This document shows, one piece after another, positions 35,700 to 43,206 of a stretch of DNA of 64,000 bases (positions are counted from its first letter, which is position 1; the number at the start of each line of letters is the position of its first letter). This DNA is from JAYODZ01 sp965662735 (GTDB taxonomy: Bacteria; Pseudomonadota; Alphaproteobacteria; RS24). Where the stretch lies: contig CBFIIU010000010.1 of assembly GCA_965662735.1 (NCBI GenBank), positions 11,675-75,674 on the forward strand, given 5' to 3'. The translations under genes were made by a program, and so were the position numbers. The notes beneath the pieces were generated by a model. The model did no database searches, was not told the DNA's origin, and saw only the letters and a list, made by a program, of their open reading frames with translations.

Positions 35700-36481
35700 A
35701 AAAGCCAATTGGCCGTATTTTAGTCACCAATGATGACGGTGTTGATGCGCCGGGGCTCAAAACAGCGCGCAAAATTGCGGCGGCCTTATCGGATGATGTC
35801 TGGGTGGTCGCGCCGCGTGAAGAGCATAGTGGGGCCAGCCATTCGCTGAGCCTGACCCGACCTTTGCGCCTCTACCGCAGAGCGCCAAAAATTTATGCTG
35901 TCACCGGAACGCCGACCGATTGTGTGATGGTGGCCACGCGTTCATTGCTCCGCGATGCGCTTCCTGATCTTGTTTTGTCGGGCGTTAATTTTGGACAAAA
36001 TCTTGCCGAGGATGTGAGCTATTCTGGCACGGTGGCCGGCGCCAAAGAAGGCACGGTGATGGGCATTCCGTCGATCGCGCTGAGCCAAGCAATACGCCTC
36101 GACGGCACGCGCAAGCCGCGTTTTGCAGTCGCAGAGAAACACGCACCGAACATTATCAAAAAGCTTGTTGAGATGGGATGGCCGCGGGGCACCTTAATGA
36201 ATATTAATTTTCCAGATGTCGACCCGCATGATAAATGCGACGTGCGGATAACGAAGCAAGGTCGGCGCGATACCCATCTTCTTAAATTAATGGAGCGCGA
36301 AGATCCTCGGGGCGTTCCTTATTTTTGGTATGACTTTGATCGTCGTATTCAAAAGACGGTTGCGGGCTCTGACATGGATGCGGTCTATTCCGGCATGATT
36401 TCGATCACGCCGCTTAAAATGGACCATACGGATACGGCGATCCATCGCCGCCTATCAGAGGCTTTTTCAACGGGAAAATGA
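35696..36481 (+). CDS. surE: 5'/3'-nucleotidase SurE
   Basis: A 261-residue metal-dependent nucleotidase. The N-terminal ILVTNDDGVDAPGL carries the metal-binding Asp pair, then APREEHSGASHSLSLTRPLR, the GTPTDCV loop and LVLSGVNFGQNLAEDVSYSGTVAGAKEG. It overlaps serS by ATGA at the start and the LysM/M23 gene by 4 bases at the end. The surE-nlpD order is shared with gammaproteobacteria. Confidence 0.95.
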   Translation: MKKPIGRILVTNDDGVDAPGLKTARKIAAALSDDVWVVAPREEHSGASHSLSLTRPLRLYRRAPKIYAVTGTPTDCVMVATRSLLRDALPDLVLSGVNFGQNLAEDVSYSGTVAGAKEGTVMGIPSIALSQAIRLDGTRKPRFAVAEKHAPNIIKKLVEMGWPRGTLMNINFPDVDPHDKCDVRITKQGRRDTHLLKLMEREDPRGVPYFWYDFDRRIQKTVAGSDMDAVYSGMISITPLKMDHTDTAIHRRLSEAFSTGK

Positions 36482-37416
36482 GACGGCGTTATTTCCCTCT
36501 AGCGCATCTCCCCCTGTTGCTGAGCCTCTCGGTACTCGCTTCATGCGCGGTGCGCTCAGGCGAATGGTATGACACTCAAAAAGGCGCCAAACCTAATTTC
36601 TTTGAACGCCTCGCTGCCCGTTCGTCAGCGGAGCGCTCGACACAAACCGCACAACCCCTAAAAAAAGGGGTGGTGCGTGTACGCCGTGGCGATAGCTACT
36701 ATTCCATCGCGCAACGGTATCGGGTTTCGATGCCCGCATTAATGGCCGCGAATAATGCCAAACCACCGTTTAAGTTGCGGGAAGGGCAAGAGGTGCGGCT
36801 CCCCAAGCCCTCCTTTCATACTGTGCGGCGGGGAGATACGCTTTACAGTCTCGCTCAAACCTATCAAGTGCGGTTGTCAGAGTTGGTTCAGCTGAACGGC
36901 AATCTTAATCCCAAAGATTTGCGCGTCGGGATGAAATTGGCTCTTCCGGGGTCGATCGCCGAGGCACGTTCGTCTGCGTCGTCAACCGCTTCAGCTCGAA
37001 ATACATCGCGTCCGCCAGCCATTCGCGCGGCCGCTCCGCCGCGCAAGGGGCGCTTTATTCAACCCGTCAATGGACGCGTGATTTCAAACTTTGGGCCGAA
37101 AGCTGGTGGCCTCCATAATGATGGCATCAATATTTCCGCCCCCGCGGGTACGCCGGTGAAGGCTGTCGAGAACGGCGTCGTGGTTTATGCGGGAAACGAA
37201 TTGCGCGGCTATGGAAATCTGGTGCTGGTCCGCCACAAAGATGGCTGGGTGTCTGCCTATGCGCATGTTCAATCATTTGCGGTTAAACCGGGGCAGCAAG
37301 TCAAGCAAGGTGATATTGTTGGGCGGGTTGGGCAATCGGGGAATGTGGATACGCCGCAACTGCATTTTGAAATTCGTCGCGGAACGCAGGCCGTTGATCC
37401 CCGATCCGTATTGTAA
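36478..37416 (+). CDS. LysM / LytM-domain lipoprotein (NlpD-like)
   Basis: A 312-residue envelope protein. A lipobox-like LASC lies at the end of the hydrophobic N-terminus (Cys about residue 23). Two LysM repeats are at about residues 63-108 and 115-160 (HTVRRGDTLYSLAQTYQVRLSELVQLN). A Ser/Ala/Pro linker precedes a C-terminal LytM/M23 domain. The catalytic set looks incomplete: the motif reads HNDGINI instead of H-x-G-x-D, and QLHFEI instead of HLHFEI. It therefore resembles the non-enzymatic NlpD/EnvC group, which activate cell-wall amidases. It overlaps surE by 4 bases. Confidence 0.87.
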   Translation: MRRRYFPLAHLPLLLSLSVLASCAVRSGEWYDTQKGAKPNFFERLAARSSAERSTQTAQPLKKGVVRVRRGDSYYSIAQRYRVSMPALMAANNAKPPFKLREGQEVRLPKPSFHTVRRGDTLYSLAQTYQVRLSELVQLNGNLNPKDLRVGMKLALPGSIAEARSSASSTASARNTSRPPAIRAAAPPRKGRFIQPVNGRVISNFGPKAGGLHNDGINISAPAGTPVKAVENGVVVYAGNELRGYGNLVLVRHKDGWVSAYAHVQSFAVKPGQQVKQGDIVGRVGQSGNVDTPQLHFEIRRGTQAVDPRSVL

Positions 37417-37557
37417 ACACCATTTCAGGCATCGCGACCCGTATGGATGGTGGGCTTGTCACTTTATGATGTTTTACACCCATAAACCCTTGTCCAAAGG
37501 ATTGAAAAAGCAAGTGATTCATCTATAGTCCCATGAGTTTCTAAATAGGGGAATTTT

Positions 37558-37881
37558 ATGTTCATCACTCCAGCCTACGCTCAAGCGGCAACCACGGGCG
37601 GCAGCCTTTTTGAGCTGTTTTTTCCGCTTATTTTGGTGTTTGCCATTATTTATTTCATGATCTTGCGGCCGCAACAAAAGCGACAAAAAGAACATGCTCA
37701 AATGATTGAAGCGCTGCGGCGCGGTGACCGTGTGATCACGCAAGGCGGCATTATTGGAAAAGTGAGTAAAGTCCATGACGATGAGCTCGAGATCGAAATT
37801 TCTGATGGTGTGCGCGTGCATGTGATCAAAAACATGGTTGTTTCAGTAAATAGTAAGAGCGAACCCGCTAAATCGGAATAA
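37558..37881 (+). CDS. yajC: Preprotein translocase subunit YajC
   Basis: A 107-residue single-span membrane protein. The hydrophobic FELFFPLILVFAIIYFMI is followed by the highly conserved LRPQQKRQKEHAQMIEALRRGDRVITQGGIIGKV. It associates with SecDF. The start is an ATG at 37558 after a run of TAGGGGAAT. Three bases separate its stop from the secD ATG, so they are co-expressed. Confidence 0.94.
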   Translation: MFITPAYAQAATTGGSLFELFFPLILVFAIIYFMILRPQQKRQKEHAQMIEALRRGDRVITQGGIIGKVSKVHDDELEIEISDGVRVHVIKNMVVSVNSKSEPAKSE

Positions 37882-37884
37882 ACC

Positions 37885-39501
37885 ATGCTGAATTTTTCAT
37901 CCTACAAAATGATTGGCGTGTTGGGCGTGGTTGCGTTCGGCATTTTGTTCTCGGCGCCAAATTTTATGAGCCAATCTATGCGGGAGAGTGTTTCTGGTTT
38001 TTTGCCCAGTAACACGTTGAACCTCGGTCTGGATTTGCGCGGAGGCTCGCATTTGCTGCTCGAGGTCGACACAAATAGTGTTGAAACCGAGCGCCTCGAA
38101 TCTCTGGTCTCGGATATTCGGGTCGAGCTGCGAACGGCGTCAGTCGGCTATACCGGGCTGGGTCTCAAGAATAACGCGGTCGAACTGACTTTGCGTGACA
38201 GCGATCAAATGGATGCAGCGAGAGAAGCGCTCAAGGCGCTTGATCAGCCTGTCTTTGGAAATTTGTTTGCTGCAGGCGTAACCGCGAGCGAGCTGGTGAT
38301 CGAGCAAGCGGGCGAGCGTGGTTTACGCGTGTCGTTTTCTCCCGAAGCCGTGCAAGCGCGGCTCGCGCGAACGGTGCAACAATCGATCGAAATTATTCGA
38401 CGCCGGGTCGACGAGTTGGGAACCACCGAGCCGGTGATCCAGCGGCAGGGTGATAATCGCATTGTCGTGCAGGTCCCTGGCTTGGATGATCCCGAACGTC
38501 TCAAGGCGCTTTTGGGGCAAACGGCGAAGCTCAATTTTCATCTCGTCGATCCCAATGTCTCCGCTTACGAGGCTCAGCAAACGCGTCGCATGCCTCCCGG
38601 TACCATGATCGTGTTCTCCGAGTCCGAGCCGGCCATACCCTATCTCATCCAGCGCCGGGCAATGGTCAGTGGGGAGCGTTTAGTTGACGCGAGCATGGGG
38701 TTTGATCCGAGTACCGGATCGCCCGAAGTTCTTTTCCGCTTCGACACAGTAGGAGCAAAACGATTTGGTGAAGTGACCAAAGCCAATGTGGGGCGTCCCT
38801 TTGCCATCGTGCTCGATGGCAAGGTTATATCTGCACCAGTCATCCAGACTGCGATTTTGGGTGGATCGGGTCGGATTACCGGCAATTTCTCTGTGCAAGA
38901 AGCAAATGATCTCTCTATTTTGCTGCGGGCGGGCGCCTTGCCTGCACCAATGTATATTCTTGAAGAGCGAACAGTCGGGCCGGGTCTGGGTGCGGACTCG
39001 ATTGAAGCGGGTGAAAAAGCTCTGGCGATTGGTTTCGTAGCCGTCGTGGTTTTCATGATATTGAGCTACAATCTTTTTGGTGTGTTCGCCAATGTGGCGC
39101 TGGTCGCAAACTTAATTCTGATCATGGGGGCGTTATCGGCTCTGCAGGCGACGCTGACGCTTCCGGGGATTGCGGGGATCGTTCTCACCGTTGGTATGGC
39201 CGTTGACGCCAATGTTCTGATTTTTGAGCGTATTCGGGAAGAAATGGCGGAGGGGCGAGGGCCTTTAATTGCCATTGAGCGAGGATACGGACAAGCTCTG
39301 AGCACAATTATGGATGCCAATATTACGACGCTTTTGGCCGGTATTATTTTGTTTCAATTGGGGTCAGGCCCAATCCGGGGTTTTGCTGTGACGCTGGCCA
39401 TCGGCATTGTGTCCTCCGTCTTCACAGCCTTTGTGCTGACCCGCTTGTTCATCGCCCTTTGGGTGCGCAATCACCGTCGCGATGTCACCTTGCCGGTGTG
39501 A
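37885..39501 (+). CDS. secD: Protein-export membrane protein SecD
   Basis: A 538-residue RND-fold protein. An N-terminal transmembrane segment is followed by LNLGLDLRGGSHLLLEVD (D1 motif) and a large periplasmic P1 domain. The C-terminal five-helix bundle contains LPAPMYILEERTVGPGLG, GIVLTVGMAVDANVLIFERIREE and GSGPIRGFAVTLAIGIVSSVF. It uses the proton gradient to pull substrates through the Sec channel. It precedes secF by 11 bases. Confidence 0.96.
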   Translation: MLNFSSYKMIGVLGVVAFGILFSAPNFMSQSMRESVSGFLPSNTLNLGLDLRGGSHLLLEVDTNSVETERLESLVSDIRVELRTASVGYTGLGLKNNAVELTLRDSDQMDAAREALKALDQPVFGNLFAAGVTASELVIEQAGERGLRVSFSPEAVQARLARTVQQSIEIIRRRVDELGTTEPVIQRQGDNRIVVQVPGLDDPERLKALLGQTAKLNFHLVDPNVSAYEAQQTRRMPPGTMIVFSESEPAIPYLIQRRAMVSGERLVDASMGFDPSTGSPEVLFRFDTVGAKRFGEVTKANVGRPFAIVLDGKVISAPVIQTAILGGSGRITGNFSVQEANDLSILLRAGALPAPMYILEERTVGPGLGADSIEAGEKALAIGFVAVVVFMILSYNLFGVFANVALVANLILIMGALSALQATLTLPGIAGIVLTVGMAVDANVLIFERIREEMAEGRGPLIAIERGYGQALSTIMDANITTLLAGIILFQLGSGPIRGFAVTLAIGIVSSVFTAFVLTRLFIALWVRNHRRDVTLPV

Positions 39502-39512
39502 GGAGAAAATAA

Positions 39513-40442
39513 ATGCTTAAGTTACGATTAGTGCCGGCTGAAACCGCAATAAAGTTTATTAAATATCGGTTTGTCGCATTTTTATTCAGCCTGTCCTTGA
39601 TTGTCGCCTCCGCTATCAGTCTGGCGACACAGGGGTTGAATTTTGGGATTGATTTTAAAGGCGGAACGCTGGTCGAGGCGAAACAAGAAAACGCCATTGA
39701 TATTGGGAGCCTGCGTAGCCGATTGAACGGGTTGAAGCTCGGAGATGTTCAAATTCAAGAGTTTGGAAACCCACAAACCGTTCTCATTCGAATTCCAGAG
39801 CAAGCCGGAGCCAGTGACACCAGCAATGATCTCTCTGCTGTAGAACAAATCCGTGGCGAGATCGAAGGTGAGTTTGAAATTCGTCGGGTTGAGATTGTTG
39901 GTCCTCAAATCAGCGACGAGCTCATCGAGGCTGGCATTTTAGCTGTTGTTCTCGCGGTCGTGGCCATGTTGATTTATATTTGGTTCCGGTTTGAATGGCA
40001 GTTCAGCCTGGGAGCGGTTCTTGCGCTGATCCACGATGTGATTGCCACATTGGGGATTTTTTCGATCCTTCAACTCGAGTTTAATATCTCTATTCTGGCG
40101 GCGATTTTGACGATTGTTGGGTATTCGATGAATGACACAGTTGTGGTTTATGATCGTGTGCGCGAAAATCTGAGGAAGTATAAGAAAATTCCTTTGGGTG
40201 ACTTGCTCGACCAATCGGTGAACAACACTTTATCTCGAACTGTCATGACGTCCTTTACGACCCTAATTGCTTTATTCTCTCTGTACTTACTCGGGGGCGA
40301 GGTCATCGAAGGATTTACGTTTGCTATGATTTGGGGCGTGATTGTTGGAACCTATTCATCGATTTTTGTCGCGGCACCCATTTTGTTAATTTTCGGCGTG
40401 AAACGCGATTGGTCCGAGGTGAAAACAGCGGATGCAACTTGA
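39513..40442 (+). CDS. secF: Protein-export membrane protein SecF
   Basis: A 309-residue partner of SecD. LNFGIDFKGGTLVEA is the periplasmic motif. The C-terminal bundle carries FEWQFSLGAVLALIHDVIATLGIFSIL, IVGYSMNDTVVVYDRVRENLRKYK and SRTVMTSFTTLIALFSLYLLGG. The gene follows secD by 11 bases with a ribosome site GAGGAGA. After its stop, 67 bases lead to the PuuD-like gene. Confidence 0.96.
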   Translation: MLKLRLVPAETAIKFIKYRFVAFLFSLSLIVASAISLATQGLNFGIDFKGGTLVEAKQENAIDIGSLRSRLNGLKLGDVQIQEFGNPQTVLIRIPEQAGASDTSNDLSAVEQIRGEIEGEFEIRRVEIVGPQISDELIEAGILAVVLAVVAMLIYIWFRFEWQFSLGAVLALIHDVIATLGIFSILQLEFNISILAAILTIVGYSMNDTVVVYDRVRENLRKYKKIPLGDLLDQSVNNTLSRTVMTSFTTLIALFSLYLLGGEVIEGFTFAMIWGVIVGTYSSIFVAAPILLIFGVKRDWSEVKTADAT

Positions 40443-40509
40443 TGCAGTCGCTGGAAACGTTAAACTCATTTGGTAAATTGATTCGTTCCTGGAAAGGGGG
40501 AGGTAAGCA

Positions 40510-41112
40510 ATGGCTTCTATCTTAACGTCTTTGCGTAACACAGTGATTGCGGGTTTTATTCTCGCATTCTTACTGGAGCTTATGTATCTGAATAATGGCG
40601 GGGCATTTGATACAAATTTTTATGCCTTTTTGTTTCGGTGGCTTCACGTTCTCAGCGGCGTGATGTGGATTGGCCTGTTGTACTATTTCAACTTCGTGCA
40701 AATTCCCAACATGCCAAACATTCCTGATGAGCAAAAGCCTGCGATTAGCAAGGTGATTGCGCCAGCGGCACTGTTCTGGTTCCGGTGGGCAGCGCTTGCG
40801 ACCATTGTGACAGGGCTCATTCTTGGATATCTCAATGGATATATTCACGATGCCATGAGCTTGGGCATGATGAATGATTTCCAAGTTCCCAAGAACATCG
40901 CCATTGGTATAGGCATGTGGCTCGGCATTATTATGGGTTTCAATGTGTGGTTTGTCATTTGGCCAAACCAAAAACGCGCCCTGGGCCTTGTTGAAGCTGA
41001 TGCGGAAACAAAAGCGGCATCGGCCCGCACGGCTATGTTGTTCTCACGGACCAACACCATGCTGTCGATCCCGATGCTGTTTGCCATGGTATCGGCACAA
41101 AATATTTATTAA
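40510..41112 (+). CDS. PuuD-type (DUF989) membrane protein without cytochrome domain
   Basis: A 200-residue protein with about five transmembrane helices. Conserved elements are RWLHVLSGVMWIGLLYYFNFVQ and GFNVWFVIWPNQKRALGL, the membrane part of urate hydroxylase PuuD. Full PuuD enzymes carry a C-terminal cytochrome c domain with CxxCH, and none is present here, nor is one encoded nearby. It is therefore a short relative of unknown function. GGGGGAGGT precedes the ATG. A strong terminator at 41133 ends the transcript. Confidence 0.72.
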   Translation: MASILTSLRNTVIAGFILAFLLELMYLNNGGAFDTNFYAFLFRWLHVLSGVMWIGLLYYFNFVQIPNMPNIPDEQKPAISKVIAPAALFWFRWAALATIVTGLILGYLNGYIHDAMSLGMMNDFQVPKNIAIGIGMWLGIIMGFNVWFVIWPNQKRALGLVEADAETKAASARTAMLFSRTNTMLSIPMLFAMVSAQNIY

Positions 41113-41132
41113 TGTTTAGTAAGATTGTATTG

Positions 41133-41159
41133 AAAAGGGCCGCTCTGCGGCCCTTTTTT
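41133..41159 (+). terminator. Intrinsic terminator after the PuuD-like gene
   Basis: The stem GGGCCGC / GCGGCCC (7 bp perfect, loop TCT) is extended by an A-run on the left and followed by a run of six T's. It lies 20 bases after the stop at 41112. This is a standard rho-independent terminator for the sec operon. Confidence 0.93.
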
Positions 41160-41172
41160 ATGGTGGTTTCTG

Positions 41173-41754
41173 TTGGATCTATTTGATCTCGATACTGATC
41201 TCAAACACTGGGATCGCGGCTTATACCGGATGACGCTGTTCGTGCCGGACCGTAAGCGACCGGCATATGTCGCGGTGCTCCACTTATTTACGAGTTTAAT
41301 TCGAATTGTTGAAAACCCGCATGAGCCGTTACTCGTCCCCATTCGTCTTCAGTGGTGGCGAGATTGGCTAACCGATATTTATCATCAACCCCAGGGAGGG
41401 CATGGATTACCCCAGGAGCCAATTTTCACCGCATCGGTTGATTTTACCTTGCTCGATCAGCTGGTCGAGCGCTTTGTTGATGGCTGGGAATTTCAAGAGT
41501 TTAGCGGGGCCGGAGCGGCGCTGTTTCATCTGATTGAACAGCTGGATGGGACAGACCCATCATCTCCTGATCAGCTCACCTCATGGAGCGGCGCATGGAT
41601 GCACCGTCGTTATGCGCTTGCAACGGCTGCCAATGGTGAACGGGGCGGCAGTCCCATGTCTAAATCGGTGGCCTTGCTTCACTGTCTGGGGCCGCGCCAG
41701 CACAGTGGCTTAGCGGAGATGATCCGTTTGGTGCGATGTTCTATCTGGCACTAA
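41173..41754 (+). CDS. Squalene/phytoene synthase-like protein (NDUFAF6-like), short and possibly damaged
   Basis: A 193-residue ORF starting at TTG 41173. The N-terminus (HWDRGLYRMTLFVPDRKRPAYVAVLHLF) and PIRLQWWRDWLTDIY are the family signatures (LRLQWWRDAL). The family is usually near 250-290 residues, so the C-terminal part is short. The -1 frame from about 41715 encodes GDDPFGAMFYLALIAFNHV, which resembles the DPF-type C-terminus of family members, so a frameshift or deletion is suspected. These proteins lack prenyltransferase chemistry in their mitochondrial relative (complex I assembly). Its end overlaps the trmFO end by 14 bases. Confidence 0.6.
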   Translation: MDLFDLDTDLKHWDRGLYRMTLFVPDRKRPAYVAVLHLFTSLIRIVENPHEPLLVPIRLQWWRDWLTDIYHQPQGGHGLPQEPIFTASVDFTLLDQLVERFVDGWEFQEFSGAGAALFHLIEQLDGTDPSSPDQLTSWSGAWMHRRYALATAANGERGGSPMSKSVALLHCLGPRQHSGLAEMIRLVRCSIWH

Positions 41755-43144
41755 TTGCGTTCAACCATGTTTCGAATTCGGCCTGCGCGCGCCGCGTATA
41801 GGCCCGCTGACGATTTTCCTTACGCATCTGGGCGCGTCGCATATTCGGGCGGGAGGGGGCTGTTTTCTCGATCTCATTTGCATGAAGTTCAGCCATGAGG
41901 CCGAAATTAATATTCATCGGTTGGAAACTATCTTGCTCTGCATTCACGGTAATGTGCGCAAGCAATGCCCCAAAGGCCGTATTACTCGGTGGACATTGAG
42001 GCTTTTGCTGCCGTATCTGCTGAATCGTAAAATGCGCGGCCAACCAACCAATGGCCGTACTTTCGACATAGCCCTCGACCCCCGTAATTTGACCGGCAAA
42101 CCGAATTTGGGGCCGGGCTTTCAAAGCGAGGTCGGGCGTAAGAAGGGAAGGGCTATTGAGGAACGTGTTTCGGTGCAGGCCGCCCAAGCGCGCAAACCGC
42201 GCCTCCTCAAGGCCAGGAATGAGACGAAAGACATCCGCCTGAGCGCCATATTTCAGCTTGGTTTGGAAACCGACCAAATTATATAAGGTTCCCAACTTGT
42301 TATCCTGACGAAGTTGAACCACTGCATAAGGTTTGATATCCGGTTGGTGCGCATTGGTAAGGCCCCGCGGCTTCATCGGCCCATGGCGCAATGTTTCCCG
42401 ACCGCGCGCTGCCATCACCTCAATAGGTAAGCATCCGTTAAAATAGGGCGTATCTTCCTCCCACGCTTTGAAAGCGGATTGCTCGCCTTGCAAGATGGCA
42501 TCTACAAAACGGTTATATTGAGCCTCATCCATCGGGCAATTTATGTAATCTCGCCCGGTTCCGCCTGGGCCAACCTTGTCATAGCGCGATTGAAACCAAC
42601 ACACCGACATGTCCACACTATCGCGATAGACAATAGGCGCGATCGCGTCGAAAAAAGCGAGCCGGTCTGTGCCGGTTAACGTGCCAATAAATTTGGATAG
42701 ATCCGGCGAGGTGAGTGGCCCTGTGGCAATGATTGTGGGGATGCCATCGTCTGGGATCTCGCACACTTCTTGGCGGTGTAGGGTAATAAGAGGGTGGCTC
42801 TCAATGGCTTGCGTCACAGCTTGCGCAAACCCCTCGCGATCCACCGCCAGCGCATTGCCGGCCGGTAATTGGTTGGCGTCGGCGCAACGCATGATCAAAG
42901 AACAAACGGCGCGCAATTCATGATGCAGTAGACCAACCGCATTGGTTTCGGCGTCATCGGATCGGAAAGAGTTGGAGCAGACGAGCTCGGCCAGCTGATC
43001 TGTGACATGCGCGTCGGTTGCCCGCACGGGCCGCATTTCATATAAATCAACCGCTATTCCCGCCTGAGCGGCTTGATAGGCCGCTTCAGAGCCTGCTAAG
43101 CCCCCGCCTATAATACGGATTTTCGATGCGTTCTGGTCTGACAT
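41741..43144 (-). CDS. trmFO: Methylenetetrahydrofolate--tRNA-(uracil-5-)-methyltransferase TrmFO
   Basis: A 467-residue FAD/folate enzyme of the GidA-related group. The FAD motif IRIIGGGLAGSEAAYQAAQAGI lies at the N-terminus. ELVCSNSFRSD, IATGPLTSPDLS and RPQIRFAGQITGVEGYVESTAIG are its signatures. It methylates U54 of tRNA using methylenetetrahydrofolate. It is convergent with the phytoene-synthase-like gene, and uvrA lies upstream on the same strand, 62 bases away. Confidence 0.94.
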   Translation of the reverse strand: MSDQNASKIRIIGGGLAGSEAAYQAAQAGIAVDLYEMRPVRATDAHVTDQLAELVCSNSFRSDDAETNAVGLLHHELRAVCSLIMRCADANQLPAGNALAVDREGFAQAVTQAIESHPLITLHRQEVCEIPDDGIPTIIATGPLTSPDLSKFIGTLTGTDRLAFFDAIAPIVYRDSVDMSVCWFQSRYDKVGPGGTGRDYINCPMDEAQYNRFVDAILQGEQSAFKAWEEDTPYFNGCLPIEVMAARGRETLRHGPMKPRGLTNAHQPDIKPYAVVQLRQDNKLGTLYNLVGFQTKLKYGAQADVFRLIPGLEEARFARLGGLHRNTFLNSPSLLTPDLALKARPQIRFAGQITGVEGYVESTAIGWLAAHFTIQQIRQQKPQCPPSNTAFGALLAHITVNAEQDSFQPMNINFGLMAELHANEIEKTAPSRPNMRRAQMRKENRQRAYTRRAQAEFETWLNAISAR

Positions 43145-43206
43145 AGGATTGTCTTATCAAGTGCGGGCTGTCGAGAAAAGCCTAATTACGTGCCTTGGGG
43201 GTGAGT

